A DNA stretch of 64,000 nt from Actinobacillus porcinus (GTDB lineage Bacteria; Pseudomonadota; Gammaproteobacteria; Enterobacterales; Pasteurellaceae): assembly GCF_901764995.1 (NCBI RefSeq), contig NZ_CABFKI010000005.1, positions 118,118 through 182,117 of the forward strand. The letters are read 5' to 3'. The translations under genes were made by a program, and so were the position numbers. The notes beneath the pieces are model-generated. The model did no database searches. It was not told the DNA's origin and worked only from the letters and a program-made list of their open reading frames with translations. Position 1 is the first letter of the stretch. Each line of letters opens with the position of its first letter. Below are positions 37,993 to 48,406 of the stretch, piece by piece.

Positions 37993-39090
37993 TTATTTTG
38001 CTGCTTTTAATTCTTGATAGTATTTTTCGTAAAGCTCAACAGCTTCGCCTACGTCATCTTGCCAATGTGATTTTTGCAATACTTCCGCTGTTGGGTAAAT
38101 TGCCGGATCGTTGGTGATTTCAGCCGGTAATTTCGCTTTCGCTTTTAAGTTAGAAGTTGGGTAGCCAATTTCTAAAGTTAATTTTTCAGACACATTTTCA
38201 CTTAACAAATAGTTGATAAGTTTGTGTGCTGCTTCCGGGTGTTTGGCATTCGCAGGGATTGCCAATGTATCAACCCATAAAACCGGACCTTCTTTTGGGA
38301 ACACCATATCAATGGTACCCGGGGCTTCTTTTTTCGCAATGCGAACAGAGCCGTTCCACAATTGACCCACTTCTACTTCACCTGAAATAAATGAGTTTGC
38401 CGGGTTGTCAGAGTTAAATGAAAGTACATTTGGGCGTAATTTCAATAATTCTTCGTAAGCGGCTTTGATTTCTTCAGGTTTGGTAGTGTTTGGATCTAAG
38501 CCTAATTTTAATAACGCAATGTTGAAGACTTCGCGTGCGTCATCTAATAATTGTACTTTACCGGCAAATTCAGGTTTCCATAAATCAGCCCAAGACGTGA
38601 AATCAGAACCTTTGTAAGTTTTCACGTTATAAGCGATACCCGGTGCACCTAATAATTGTGGTAAGCTGTATTTGTTGCCTTTGTCATAAGGTTTGTCTAA
38701 CCAATCAGGATCAAGCTCTGCGATAACTGGTAATTTGCTGTGATCTAATTCTTTTAACATCCCTTCACGAGCCATTTTTGACACAAAGTAGTTTGATGGT
38801 GCAATCACGTCATAGCCGTCATCACCTGCACCTTGTAATTTTACTTTTGCGTACATGGTTTCGTTGGATTCAAGGCTGGAAGCATTTACTTTGATGCCGG
38901 TTTCTTTGGTGAATTCATCTAATAAACCGTCCGGAACATATTCAGTCCAAGTGTACAGATTTACCACTTTTTCTTCTGAAGCTTGTGCTTGCGCATTGTT
39001 TGCAGCGTCAGTTTTGCTTTCCTTGTCATTACAACCTGTCACCGCAACTGCTACTAAGCTAGCCGCGAAAAGACCTGCTAATTTTTTCAT
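37993..39090 (-). CDS. potD: Spermidine/putrescine-binding lipoprotein PotD
   Basis: Captures polyamines for the PotABC transporter. The 365 residues start with a lipoprotein signal (MKKLAGLFAASLVAVAVTGC, lipobox VTGC, so Cys20 becomes the lipidated N-terminus). The substrate-binding fold follows: VVNLYTWTEYVPDGLLDEF, SNYFVSKMAREG, and FSDNPANSFISGEVEVGQLW-type segment. Lipidation differs from E. coli PotD, which is soluble. Its 145-base gap from potC holds two hairpins. Confidence 0.94.
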   Translation of the reverse strand: MKKLAGLFAASLVAVAVTGCNDKESKTDAANNAQAQASEEKVVNLYTWTEYVPDGLLDEFTKETGIKVNASSLESNETMYAKVKLQGAGDDGYDVIAPSNYFVSKMAREGMLKELDHSKLPVIAELDPDWLDKPYDKGNKYSLPQLLGAPGIAYNVKTYKGSDFTSWADLWKPEFAGKVQLLDDAREVFNIALLKLGLDPNTTKPEEIKAAYEELLKLRPNVLSFNSDNPANSFISGEVEVGQLWNGSVRIAKKEAPGTIDMVFPKEGPVLWVDTLAIPANAKHPEAAHKLINYLLSENVSEKLTLEIGYPTSNLKAKAKLPAEITNDPAIYPTAEVLQKSHWQDDVGEAVELYEKYYQELKAAK

Positions 39091-39124
39091 TTAGATTTTC
39101 TCCAATGAGTCTATTTTAGTACCC

Positions 39125-39143
39125 GTATTCTTAAAAAGAATAC
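39125..39143. repeat. Perfect small dyad in the potC-potD gap
   Basis: GTATTCTT, AAA, AAGAATAC, an 8-bp perfect stem 35 bases before the potD start; it may stabilise the potD message or bind a regulator. Confidence 0.5.
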
Positions 39144-39145
39144 AT

Positions 39146-39193
39146 AAAAAAACGCCTGACTTTAGGCTAATAGCTAGCTTAACGGTCGGGCGC
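39146..39193 (-). terminator. Leaky terminator/attenuator between potC and potD
   Basis: On the minus strand CGCCCGAC (39185-39192) and GTCAGGCG (39153-39160) pair with one mismatch around an inner AGCTAGCT hairpin, and TTTTTTTATG follows. A terminator inside the operon would set different levels of transporter and binding protein. Confidence 0.55.
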
Positions 39194-39233
39194 TATTGTA
39201 AGGCTAAAAGTACGGTCTGTCTAGCCGGAGTTT

Positions 39234-40004
39234 TTACTCTTTTCCTTTTCTACCAATGAGTTGACCAATTAACACTAAAGCCAGTGATAAAACGATCATA
39301 ATGGTTGCTAAGGCGTTCACTTCAGGGGTCACACCTGTTTTTACCAAAGAGTAAATTTTCAGCGGTAAAATTTCATAGCTTGCACCACTAACAAAAGATG
39401 AAACCACAACGTCATCAAGAGAAAGCGTGAAGCTTAATAACCAACCTGACACAATTGCCGGTAAGGCAAGTGGCAGAATGATTTTACGTAAAATGGTGAT
39501 TTCACTTGCACCTAAGTCGCGCGCGGCTTCTAACATACGTACATCAAAGCCTTTTAAGCGAGAATACACGCTGACAACGACATAAGGTAAACAGAATGTA
39601 ATGTGTGCCAGTAATAATGACCAGAAGCCAAGCGAGATACCGACCATCATAAATAATGCCAATAAGGATACTGCCATAACAATATCAGGTGACATCATGA
39701 CCACAAATAACATTCCACTTACCGCCTGTTTACCGCGGAATTTGTAACGGTAAAGGGCAATTGCTGTTAAACCGCCAATAATCGTGGCTAAGGTTGCGCC
39801 TACAAACGCGATAACAACAGAATGGATTGCCGCTTGAATGAGTGTGTCGTTATTAAATAAACGCTCGTACCAGTTCCAGCTAAATCCTTTCCAACTCAAG
39901 CCATAACGGTCTTCATTGAAAGAATTGCCGACTAAAATCACAATTGGAATGTACAAATAGGCGTACACAACCAACATAAAGAAACTACGTAGTATGCGAC
40001 CCAT
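39234..40004 (-). CDS. potC: Polyamine ABC transporter permease PotC
   Basis: One of two membrane permeases of the polyamine importer. The 256 residues have six hydrophobic spans and the EAA coupling loop EAARDLGASEITILRKIILP (about residues 160-180). The start ATG overlaps the potB stop by one base. Confidence 0.95.
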   Translation of the reverse strand: MGRILRSFFMLVVYAYLYIPIVILVGNSFNEDRYGLSWKGFSWNWYERLFNNDTLIQAAIHSVVIAFVGATLATIIGGLTAIALYRYKFRGKQAVSGMLFVVMMSPDIVMAVSLLALFMMVGISLGFWSLLLAHITFCLPYVVVSVYSRLKGFDVRMLEAARDLGASEITILRKIILPLALPAIVSGWLLSFTLSLDDVVVSSFVSGASYEILPLKIYSLVKTGVTPEVNALATIMIVLSLALVLIGQLIGRKGKE

Positions 40005-40858
40005 TATTCTAACTCCACTTTCTTATTCAGTAATTTATTCGCTTTGTAGTAAACGAAGATTAATAACGCCATTAAAATGGTTAAGCCGATACTGATTGCG
40101 GCACCAAATGGCCAGTTGCGTGATACTAAGAATTCACTCTTAATCACATTACCCACAAGCAATACTTTTGCGCCACCCAATAAGTCGGCAACATAGAACA
40201 TCCCCATGGCAGGAAGTAAAACAAGCAAGCAGCCTGAAACGATGCCCGGCATGGTGAGTGGAATAATAATTTTCACAAAGCGTTGGAACGCGTTTGCACC
40301 CAAGTCTTTTGCCGCTTCTAATAGGCGTAAGTCTAATTTTTCAATGGCAGAGTAGAGCGGTAAAATCATAAATGGCAATAATAAATAAACTAAGCCAATA
40401 ATGACCGCTACTTCTGTATTCAAAATACGAATAGGCTCGCTAATTAAACCGATTGAAAGTAAGAATGAGTTAAGAATGCCTTTTACGCCTAAGAAGACTT
40501 TCATGCCATAAATACGAATTAATGAGTTTGTCCAAAATGGAAGCACGAGCAAAAACATTAAAATCGGGCGATATTTTGCATTGATTTTGGTCATCATAAA
40601 GGCAAAGGGATAACCAATGACAAGGCAAAGTAGCGTTGCGATGACTGACATATACAATGAGTTCCACACCACTGTACCATAAAGCGGCTCAAATAGGCGG
40701 GTGTAGTTCTCAAAGGTAAATGGCAGCGCGTAAAAGTTGCTGGTATCTTTCGTTAAGAAGCTGACCAAAAACACCAAAAAGTTTGGTGCAAAAACAAAGA
40801 AGATCAGCCACGCAAAGATGATAGCAACGACAATTTTTTGAAATTTATTCGTCTTCAT
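40004..40858 (-). CDS. potB: Polyamine ABC transporter permease PotB
   Basis: The second permease, 284 residues, six spans, and the EAA motif [20 protein letters not shown] (about residues 184-203). It overlaps potA by 14 bases and potC by one, so the three are translationally coupled. Confidence 0.95.
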   Translation of the reverse strand: MKTNKFQKIVVAIIFAWLIFFVFAPNFLVFLVSFLTKDTSNFYALPFTFENYTRLFEPLYGTVVWNSLYMSVIATLLCLVIGYPFAFMMTKINAKYRPILMFLLVLPFWTNSLIRIYGMKVFLGVKGILNSFLLSIGLISEPIRILNTEVAVIIGLVYLLLPFMILPLYSAIEKLDLRLLEAAKDLGANAFQRFVKIIIPLTMPGIVSGCLLVLLPAMGMFYVADLLGGAKVLLVGNVIKSEFLVSRNWPFGAAISIGLTILMALLIFVYYKANKLLNKKVELE

Positions 40859-41957
40859 CGTTTAAGACCACTTCCCATTTTTCAATCCAAGTTACGCCCA
40901 CTTTTTGATCTAACGAGTGATCGATATTTGGATCGTCTTCATTAAAGAATTCGCTAACTAGCACCATTTTACCGTTGTGATCTAATTCAACGGTGGATTC
41001 AAGGGTCATTCCTTTATAGTTACGTTCGCGAATATGACCGATGATTTTGCTGGATTGCTCATCATCATCCAATTCTTCAAGTAATACGTCTTCAGGGCGT
41101 AACAATACTTTAAGTTTTTGATTAGGTTTAACTTCTTGTTCAACGTAAATGTCACAAATACGCCCTTCCACATTGGCACGAACACGTTGTGCATCAACAC
41201 GTTCAATCACTGTTGCATCAAAAATATTGATTTCACCGATAAATTTTGCCACGAATAAATTGCGTGGTTCTTCGTAAATTTCACGTGGTGAGCCGTCTTG
41301 TTCAATATTACCTTTGCGTAACACGATAATACGGTCAGACATAGTTAATGCTTCTTCTTGATCGTGTGTAACGAAGATAAAGGTAATACCCAGTTTACGT
41401 TGAAGGGATTTCAACTCATTTTGCATTTGTTTACGTAATTTGTAATCTAATGCAGATAAAGATTCGTCTAATAACAATACTTTCGGCTTATTAACCACCG
41501 CGCGCGCGATAGCGATACGTTGTTGTTGACCGCCTGAAAGTTGGGTTGGCTTACGATCAGCCATTTCTTCCAATTGAACCATACGTAATGCTTCAAGTAC
41601 ACGTGTTTTGATTTCGTTTTCCGGTACTTTTTGCATACGTAAACCAAACGCCACATTATCAAAGATGGTCATATGCGGGAATAGCGCATAACTTTGGAAC
41701 ACCGTGTTAACATGACGATGCTCGGCAGGAATGTTTGTCACATCTTCACCATCAATAATAATTTGGCCACCATTCGCTTCTTCAAACCCCGCAATTAAGC
41801 GTAAAACCGTTGTTTTACCGCAACCTGACGGACCAAGAATTGTCACGAATTCACCATTATTAATCGTTAAGTTGAAATCATTAATAATTGTGTTATCGCC
41901 GTAAGCTTTTTTCAATGCACGAAGCTCAACGATAGGCTTTTTAGTCGTTGTTTCCAC
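40845..41957 (-). CDS. potA: Polyamine ABC transporter ATPase PotA
   Basis: Powers uptake. The 370 residues have Walker [10 protein letters not shown] (about residues 42-50), signature [16 protein letters not shown], Walker [13 protein letters not shown] and the switch histidine in [11 protein letters not shown], followed by a C-terminal TOBE domain. Walker B reads DES where most PotA sequences have DEP. It is first in potABCD. Confidence 0.96.
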   Translation of the reverse strand: METTTKKPIVELRALKKAYGDNTIINDFNLTINNGEFVTILGPSGCGKTTVLRLIAGFEEANGGQIIIDGEDVTNIPAEHRHVNTVFQSYALFPHMTIFDNVAFGLRMQKVPENEIKTRVLEALRMVQLEEMADRKPTQLSGGQQQRIAIARAVVNKPKVLLLDESLSALDYKLRKQMQNELKSLQRKLGITFIFVTHDQEEALTMSDRIIVLRKGNIEQDGSPREIYEEPRNLFVAKFIGEINIFDATVIERVDAQRVRANVEGRICDIYVEQEVKPNQKLKVLLRPEDVLLEELDDDEQSSKIIGHIRERNYKGMTLESTVELDHNGKMVLVSEFFNEDDPNIDHSLDQKVGVTWIEKWEVVLNDEDE

Positions 41958-42265
41958 TAGCTTTGGTTTCTCCTAGTCAATAACATTAATTCACTGTAAT
42001 GTGATTGAGAAAAGATGAAAGAAATACATCTGCAAATCCTTGCAGACACCAAGATACAATTTGAATGCTAATGATAAAGGCAAAGGGGGATAAATGAAAG
42101 CCATTATTACCTTTTGGGGCATTTTTTTATGAAAAAAGATTGATCTCGCGTATAAAAAAGCCATTTTTTCTAGATTTAGTAAAAATCTTTGTTATATATC
42201 AAAAAAGTGCGGTGAAAAAATTGGTAAATTTACTCGTCATTAACGTTGAGTAAAAGGGAATATCT
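41958..42265. other. potA-pepT divergent intergenic region
   Basis: About 300 bases with no gene. It holds a dyad TCTGCAA-ATCC-TTGCAGA (42029-42046) on the potA side, a possible operator, and an uptake signal (AAAAAGTGCGGTGAAA, about 42204) on the pepT side. No clear sigma-70 promoter with consensus spacing stands out. Confidence 0.5.
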
Positions 42266-43498
42266 ATGTCATTTCGTAACGCCTTATTAGGACGATTTTT
42301 AAGTTATACCGAATTTGATACGCAATCTAAACTAAATGGAAAATCTTCACCGACCACATCAGGGCAATTAAAATTAGCCAAGCAACTTGAACAAGAACTA
42401 CGTACCCTTGGGCTTGAAAATGTTAAATTAACGAAACATGGGGTGTTAACCGCATTATTGCCTGCCAATGTGCCGAACGCGCCAACCATTGGTTTGCTTG
42501 CACATCTTGATACATCCCCTGAATGTAGCGGGAAGCATGTTCGTGCTGAAGTGATTGAAAATTACCGCGGCGGTGATATTGCTTTGGGCGTTGGGGATGA
42601 ATTTATTAGCCCTGTATTTTATTCATTTTTACATCAGCATATCGGCAAAACCTTAATCGTTGCTGATGGCACTACGCTGTTGGGCGCGGATAATAAAGCG
42701 GGAATTGCCGAAATTATGACCGCACTTTCTGTGTTGAAACAACAAAATCTTCCCCATTGTCATATTCGAGTGGCATTTACCCCCGATGAAGAAATTGGAT
42801 TGGGGATGAAATTCTTTTCGATGGAGGATTTTGTTTGCGATTGGGCTTACACCATAGATGGGGGGGAAGTTGGCGAGCTGGAATACGAAAATTTTAATGG
42901 CGCGAGTGCGAAAGTGACGATTTATGGGCGTAATATGCATACAGGTTACGCCACTGGGAAAATGATTAATGCATTAACCTTAGCTTGTGAGTTTCAACAA
43001 GCTTTTCCTAGTGATGAAACGCCAGAGAAAACTTCGGAGAAAGAGGGCTTTTTTCATTTAAGTCGCTTTGTGGGGGATGTGGAAAAAGTCGAATTGCATT
43101 ATTTAATTCGTGATTTTGAGGCACAAAAATTTGAACAGCGCAAAGCGTTTATGGAAAAGGCAGTGGCACAGTTTAATCAAACGAAAGGCTTACGTCAGAA
43201 AGTCGAGTTGGAAATCACAGATAGCTATAAAAATATGTATCAGACAGTTCAAAGAGTCCCACAATCCATTGAATTGGCGGATCGTGCCATGCGTGAATGT
43301 GGCATAGAACCTTTACATAAACCAATTCGTGGCGGCACAGATGGGGCTTGGTTAGCAGAGAAAGGGCTAGCTTGTCCGAATATTTTCACGGGGGGTTATA
43401 ATTTCCATAGTAAGCATGAGTTAATTACCCTTGAAGGCATGGAAAGCGCGGTGAATGTGATCGTAAAAATAGCGGAATTAGCCGTGGAAAATCCATAA
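42266..43498 (+). CDS. pepT: Peptidase T (tripeptidase)
   Basis: Removes the N-terminal residue from tripeptides, a di-zinc M20B enzyme. The 410 residues carry GLLAHLDTSPE (His, Asp), DGTTLLGADNKAG (bridging Asp), the general base in FTPDEEIGLG, TIDGGEVGELEYE and the late zinc ligand NFHSKHE. E. coli PepT has 408 residues. An uptake-signal pair terminates it. Confidence 0.96.
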   Translation: MSFRNALLGRFLSYTEFDTQSKLNGKSSPTTSGQLKLAKQLEQELRTLGLENVKLTKHGVLTALLPANVPNAPTIGLLAHLDTSPECSGKHVRAEVIENYRGGDIALGVGDEFISPVFYSFLHQHIGKTLIVADGTTLLGADNKAGIAEIMTALSVLKQQNLPHCHIRVAFTPDEEIGLGMKFFSMEDFVCDWAYTIDGGEVGELEYENFNGASAKVTIYGRNMHTGYATGKMINALTLACEFQQAFPSDETPEKTSEKEGFFHLSRFVGDVEKVELHYLIRDFEAQKFEQRKAFMEKAVAQFNQTKGLRQKVELEITDSYKNMYQTVQRVPQSIELADRAMRECGIEPLHKPIRGGTDGAWLAEKGLACPNIFTGGYNFHSKHELITLEGMESAVNVIVKIAELAVENP

Positions 43499-43503
43499 TA
43501 ATT

Positions 43504-43538
43504 TGACCGCACTTCTGAAAAAAGTGCGGTCATTTTTT
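43504..43538. terminator. Paired-USS terminator between pepT and letB
   Basis: TGACCGCACTT, a short loop and AAGTGCGGTCA form an 11-bp stem followed by TTTTTT. Confidence 0.85.
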
Positions 43539-43541
43539 AGC

Positions 43542-46184
43542 TTAATTTGTTGGCATTGCCCCTGAATTCCATTGTTTAGCGTCATTCGGGCGGCGTTCTT
43601 GTAGCAAGAAGCGTTGATTCGCCTTGGCTTGCGGTTGAACTACCGTGCCGGATGGAGTAGAAAAGGCGATACCGCCTTTAAGTAGCTGTTGCATTGAGCC
43701 TGTATTGACTTCAATACCCGACCAACCTAAACCCGCTGAGTAGCCTGATGACACCCAGAATTCTGAATTTTGACGTACCAAGTGGGCATATTTATGGGTG
43801 ATCAAAATATGAATTAATACACGATCGCCTAGGCTATTTAATTCTATATTTTTGATTTTTCCCACATCGACACCACGGTACATGACCGGTGCGCCTACAC
43901 TTAAATTAGAGGCGTCACCGGCTTCCAAGGTAATAGGAAAACCGCTCGAGACTTTGAATTGTTGCTCGTTATTACTGTCATTTAGCGGGAATTGGGTTTT
44001 GCGTGCGCCATTTCCTACATCAATATCAATATAGGGCTGTAATAAGCTATCTAAATTATCAATACCGCCGGCTGAAATTTTAGGTGAAATCACTTGGAAC
44101 TGCGATCCTTCTTTTGCCACGATATTCATATAACTCGGGTTCATTAAGGCTTTGGCAATGATTTTATTGGCTTTCGTATCTAAAGTAATACTTTCGATCT
44201 CACCAACAGAGAGCCCCATATAGCGCAGGCTCATCCCTTTACTTAGATTTTTCGCGTCATTGGCGGTTAGGGTGATCACTTGCCCCGCAGATTTGGCGCG
44301 TAGTTCATTCTCATAAAGCGTAGTATTTTTGCTTGAGCCTGAATTATCAAAACTAATCGCGCCTTTTAATGAACGGGAAATAGGCGTTGCCTGAATACTG
44401 ATACCTTTGGGTGTAATATCAATTTGCGCTGCACTTTCTACCCAAAACAGACTTTTATCGGTTAAGAGATGGCGATATTTCGGGTAAATATACACATCTA
44501 CATCAAAGTGTGATTTCATCGGACGAATATCTAGAATTTTACCGACTTCATATTGACGATATAGAACCACGGAATGTTGGCTAATACTTGGTAAATTATT
44601 CGTGGTAAGTGTAATGCTTGGTGTAAGCTGGTTGGTGGTAATGCCCGCTTCCGCATTACTCATATTTTGATAAAGCGGGTAACTTGTTTTGGCTTCACCT
44701 TGGTTTTTGTTGTTAATAATGCGCACACCGCCTTGTAGCCATTTTTCAGGGGAAGCCGCTTCAAAGCGAACCCCTTCTATACCAACATTTACATCAAGAT
44801 TAGATGCCGCAATAAATTGCGTATCCCCATGAATTAAGTGGCGGTATTGATGAGATATTGCGGCTTTAAAGGTAACACCATCGGTATTAATTTGTTGCTC
44901 CACTAATTGACCAATGCTTAAACTATTGTAGTAAATTTCTTGTCCTTCGCTGATTCCATAGGTTTCAGGGGCGGTTAAATTTATGACTAATGTATCGGGT
45001 TGGTTCAGTAATAATTCTTTTTCGTTAATTACTGTAAATGTTGTTGTGTTATCGCCATCACCTGCGATCACATCAATATATTGTCCGCGCAATAACTCAG
45101 GCAAATTCCCTAATTTGCCTAAATTAATATTCGGTTTGCGTAATACAAATTGAGTATTTGTTTTTAATAAATCTCGATTACTTGGATTAATTAAAAGTAT
45201 TCCTTTGATTGTTGGTTTTGACGCTTCAGCATCTTCCAGTTGTGAAAGCGTACCGATTTGAATATTTTGGTAAAATACACTGGTACTTCCTGCCCGTAAT
45301 CCGGCCACATTAGGTAATACAACATCGATTTCTATTCCTCGTTGTGCTGCTTGTAAATTCGGGTAAAGTGTAAATTTTTCATTTTGAACAGCTGTTTCAC
45401 TTTGTTCAGGTGAGTCAAAGGCAACAGCACCTTGTACGACAGCAGCAAGGCTATCCATATCTAATTGGATTCCATTCATTCCAATATCTGCTTTTACACC
45501 GCTAATGTTCCAAAAGTGACTGTCTTTTTTGACTAAGTTGGTATAGGCTTTTTCAATCACGATATCGATTTCAATCGCTTTCTGATCTTTGGTAAAGCGG
45601 TAATTCATTACCTTTCCTACCGGCATTTTTTTATAAAAAACAGAGGAACCTACGGATATTGAACCAAGATCATTGCTGATTAAACGAATGAGTAGGTCGC
45701 CTTCATTGATTTGCGCAATCGGTCCTTCGGTTTCTGCGGTAAATTCATCTTGATAACTGCCATCGCCGGGTTGCAAGGTGATATAGTTGCCCGAAATGAG
45801 GGTATCTAAACCTGAAATTCCTGCGAGAGAAGCGTTAGGTTGTACGAGCCAAAATTTGGTATTTTCACGCAAAACCGTTTTCGCTTCCGGGTAAATATTG
45901 GCTTGCACTTCGACTTTTTTGAGATCTTCAGTAAAACTCACTTTTTTGACTACGCCGATTTGTAACCCTTGATAGCGAATTTGGGTTTTATTCGCAACAA
46001 GACCATCGCCATGAGCAAAGGTAATGGTAATGGTGTCCCCTTGCTCTTTTATAATCTGAAAAAAGAGCGTTGCACCAATAATTAAGGCGATAATAGGCAA
46101 CAGCCAAAACGGGGAAATGCGGCGAGATTGACGCACTTTTGCAGTTTGAATGTGTTCGGGTAACTTATTTTGCTGGTTTGTCAT
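43542..46184 (-). CDS. letB: Intermembrane lipid transport protein LetB (multi-MCE)
   Basis: A periplasm-spanning MCE protein that stacks as a tunnel for lipids between the membranes. I start at ATG 46184 (MTNQQNKLPEHIQTAKVRQS), which follows GGAAAA and overlaps letA by 20 bases; the frame is open 9 codons further. About 880 residues (E. coli YebT 877): a short cytoplasmic N-terminus, one membrane helix (FWLLPIIALIIGATLFF) and seven MCE repeats, each with a V.Y.G..VG.+ core such as IRYQGLQIGVVKKV, LRYMGLSVGEIESI and VMYRGVDVGKIKNI. It is the LetAB operon partner. Confidence 0.93.
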   Translation of the reverse strand: MTNQQNKLPEHIQTAKVRQSRRISPFWLLPIIALIIGATLFFQIIKEQGDTITITFAHGDGLVANKTQIRYQGLQIGVVKKVSFTEDLKKVEVQANIYPEAKTVLRENTKFWLVQPNASLAGISGLDTLISGNYITLQPGDGSYQDEFTAETEGPIAQINEGDLLIRLISNDLGSISVGSSVFYKKMPVGKVMNYRFTKDQKAIEIDIVIEKAYTNLVKKDSHFWNISGVKADIGMNGIQLDMDSLAAVVQGAVAFDSPEQSETAVQNEKFTLYPNLQAAQRGIEIDVVLPNVAGLRAGSTSVFYQNIQIGTLSQLEDAEASKPTIKGILLINPSNRDLLKTNTQFVLRKPNINLGKLGNLPELLRGQYIDVIAGDGDNTTTFTVINEKELLLNQPDTLVINLTAPETYGISEGQEIYYNSLSIGQLVEQQINTDGVTFKAAISHQYRHLIHGDTQFIAASNLDVNVGIEGVRFEAASPEKWLQGGVRIINNKNQGEAKTSYPLYQNMSNAEAGITTNQLTPSITLTTNNLPSISQHSVVLYRQYEVGKILDIRPMKSHFDVDVYIYPKYRHLLTDKSLFWVESAAQIDITPKGISIQATPISRSLKGAISFDNSGSSKNTTLYENELRAKSAGQVITLTANDAKNLSKGMSLRYMGLSVGEIESITLDTKANKIIAKALMNPSYMNIVAKEGSQFQVISPKISAGGIDNLDSLLQPYIDIDVGNGARKTQFPLNDSNNEQQFKVSSGFPITLEAGDASNLSVGAPVMYRGVDVGKIKNIELNSLGDRVLIHILITHKYAHLVRQNSEFWVSSGYSAGLGWSGIEVNTGSMQQLLKGGIAFSTPSGTVVQPQAKANQRFLLQERRPNDAKQWNSGAMPTN

Positions 46185-47433
46185 AAATTTTCCAAAGTAA
46201 ACGACTATCAAAATTGGTGGTAGCTATCATGGTCAAAAATACGGATGCACCAAAGTAAACTGCGGCAGGGCCTACAGAGAAGCTGATAATTTGTCCGCGT
46301 GTCACTAAAGACATCATGAGAGCTAATACAAATAAATCTAACATCGACCAACGCCCCACAAAATGAATAATGTGGAACAAGCGCATTTGCCATTTTATCG
46401 AATGTTGCCAGTTAAAATGAATACTGGCGAGTAAATAAAGCATAATGACCGCTTTACTGATAGGGACAAATATACTGGCGGCAAAAACAATAAAAGCAAC
46501 AAAATAGCTGCCCATATTGATAAAGCTGATTACACCTGAAATCAGAGTGTCGCCTGTGGGGATGTTATTCATAAATGTATAAGAAATTGGATAAAAATTG
46601 GCTGGGAATAACATCACAATACCCGCCAGTAAAGGTGCCCAAGTTTGTTGCAGACTCATGCTTGCAGTTCGATTTAATAGGCTGTTGCAACGGGGGCAAA
46701 TATCTCGTCCCTTGTGATCATGTAATGGGCGAATAAAGGTGTAATCACAGCTATAACAAAAGTGCGGTGGATTTTCCCTGAGTTTTTCTGTTTGTTCAGG
46801 GCTAAGGCGTAAATGTTGTGGATAAAAATCATTCCACAGTTCCCTTGGATTAATTTTGGCAAAAAGCAATGTCATTAAAATAGCGGTTGCGATAAACGCG
46901 ATAAGATAACTGTCAATGGATAAAGACGCATAATCACGCACTTTAAAAGCCGTTACACCAAGTGCCACAAGATAAATATCAAACATCACCCAAGGTTTTA
47001 AATAATCAATGGCAATTAAAAGGTTACGTGGTTTGCGTTTGATAATTTGGCACCCACGCAAAATAATGACCGCAAGACAAAAACTAATAGGCGCAAATAC
47101 GGCGGTTAAAAAGACCATAAAGGCCGTCACAGGATAACCTTCGATAGCCATTTTCCATATACCACCCCAAATAGAAGCGTCTACTTTATCGCCAATTAAA
47201 TCGACACTCAGAAGTGGGTAGTTGAGTGAAAATGGCATCAAGATCAGAATGGAAATCGCAATAATTGAACAGCGTTTAAGCGACCAACGATCTTTGGATT
47301 GTAAATTGTGGTGGCAGCGTGGACATTCGGCATGTTGCCCTTTTTCTAATCCTGATATAGCCACCAATTCATCGCATTCGCCACAGCGAGCAATGTGCTG
47401 AATTTGGGTGGTGGGTTGGATATATTTTGCCAT
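46165..47433 (-). CDS. letA: Lipid transport membrane protein LetA (PqiA family)
   Basis: An inner-membrane protein with two PqiA units. I place the start at ATG 47433 (MAKYIQPTTQIQHIARCGEC) because relatives begin near the first zinc ribbon; an in-frame start at 47484 adds 17 residues. Two cytoplasmic zinc ribbons (CGEC/CPRC about residues 19-42, CYSC/CPRC about 220-250), each followed by four membrane helices, match E. coli YebS (427 residues). It overlaps letB and precedes it, the standard order. Confidence 0.92.
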   Translation of the reverse strand: MAKYIQPTTQIQHIARCGECDELVAISGLEKGQHAECPRCHHNLQSKDRWSLKRCSIIAISILILMPFSLNYPLLSVDLIGDKVDASIWGGIWKMAIEGYPVTAFMVFLTAVFAPISFCLAVIILRGCQIIKRKPRNLLIAIDYLKPWVMFDIYLVALGVTAFKVRDYASLSIDSYLIAFIATAILMTLLFAKINPRELWNDFYPQHLRLSPEQTEKLRENPPHFCYSCDYTFIRPLHDHKGRDICPRCNSLLNRTASMSLQQTWAPLLAGIVMLFPANFYPISYTFMNNIPTGDTLISGVISFINMGSYFVAFIVFAASIFVPISKAVIMLYLLASIHFNWQHSIKWQMRLFHIIHFVGRWSMLDLFVLALMMSLVTRGQIISFSVGPAAVYFGASVFLTMIATTNFDSRLLWKIYDKPAK

Positions 47434-47630
47434 GGATGTTTTATATTGTTTTATGTGCTCAGCCTGAATTAGAACGCTGAGCATTTTATAATAGTTCTCA
47501 GGTGAAATGCAAAAGTGCGGTTAAATATTTGTGGGATTTGATGAGCTTGGTTGATCAATAATAATCCGTTGCGACCTTTGGGGAAGTGGGATAGAATACG
47601 CGCAAGATTTACCATTAAATAGGATCAGAA

Positions 47631-48293
47631 ATGACTGACGTTCAAAACGAAGTTCAAGTGCCGGAAGCTCAATCTGCTGAAAGTGCAAAGTTAACCAATA
47701 ATAAAGCCGTTATTGAATATTTGGCAGAAAAATTCCCATTATGTTTCTCTGTTGAAGGGGAAGCAAAACCGTTAAAAATCGGTTTATTTCAAGATTTAGC
47801 TGAAGCGTTAAAGGATGATGAACATGTGAGTAAAACACAGTTACGTCATGCCTTGCGTCAATATACGTCAAACTGGCGTTATTTACACGGTTGCCGTTTA
47901 GGTGCGGAGCGCGTGGATTTACAAGGCAATCCGGCAGGTGTGTTAGAGCAAGAACATGCAGAACATGCTGCGCAACAGCTTGCAGAAGCCAAAGCGAAAG
48001 TTGCAGAAAAACGAGCAGCAGAGAAAAAAGCAGCGAAAGTTACGCAGAAAAAACGTGCACGTAAACCGGTACATAAAAAAGCGGAAAGCGATAAACCGGC
48101 ACGTACGCCAAAACCAAGAGCAGAATTAACCGCACTTGATTTTTCAACCCTTGAAAAAGGTGCTAATGTTAAAGTAAAAGCTGGCGAGCATACGCAAAAA
48201 GCGGTGGTGCTTGATGTGTTAAAAGAAACGGCTCGTGTGCAATTGGAAAATGGCTTGGTGATTAGCGTGAGTGCTGATCGCTTATTTGCTTAG
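47631..48293 (+). CDS. proQ: RNA chaperone ProQ
   Basis: Binds structured RNA and 3' ends; promotes sRNA regulation. The 220 residues have an N-terminal FinO domain (LAEKFPLCFSVEGEAKPLKI, YTSNWRYLHGC), a lysine/alanine-rich linker (about residues 115-165) and a C-terminal Tudor-like domain. E. coli ProQ has 232. It precedes prc, the conserved proQ-prc pair, with a terminator between. Confidence 0.95.
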   Translation: MTDVQNEVQVPEAQSAESAKLTNNKAVIEYLAEKFPLCFSVEGEAKPLKIGLFQDLAEALKDDEHVSKTQLRHALRQYTSNWRYLHGCRLGAERVDLQGNPAGVLEQEHAEHAAQQLAEAKAKVAEKRAAEKKAAKVTQKKRARKPVHKKAESDKPARTPKPRAELTALDFSTLEKGANVKVKAGEHTQKAVVLDVLKETARVQLENGLVISVSADRLFA

Positions 48294-48336
48294 AAATAAT
48301 TGCTCTATGATGCAGGTCATTATAGGGCATATCTTC

Positions 48337-48375
48337 TCACATCGTGGTTGTCTCGGGCTCGACGATGTTTTTCTT
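48337..48375 (+). terminator. Terminator between proQ and prc
   Basis: ACATCGT and ACGATGT pair around a GTTGTCTCGGGCTCG loop, then TTTTTCTTT. Confidence 0.6.
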
Positions 48376-48406
48376 TATTAGGAAAGTCCAATTATAAGGA
48401 AACGCA

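Noticed and set aside
42120..42180. An FNR site for pepT (TTGATCTCGCG)
   Set aside because: Only one half-site TTGAT is present; the ATCAA half is missing at the right distance.
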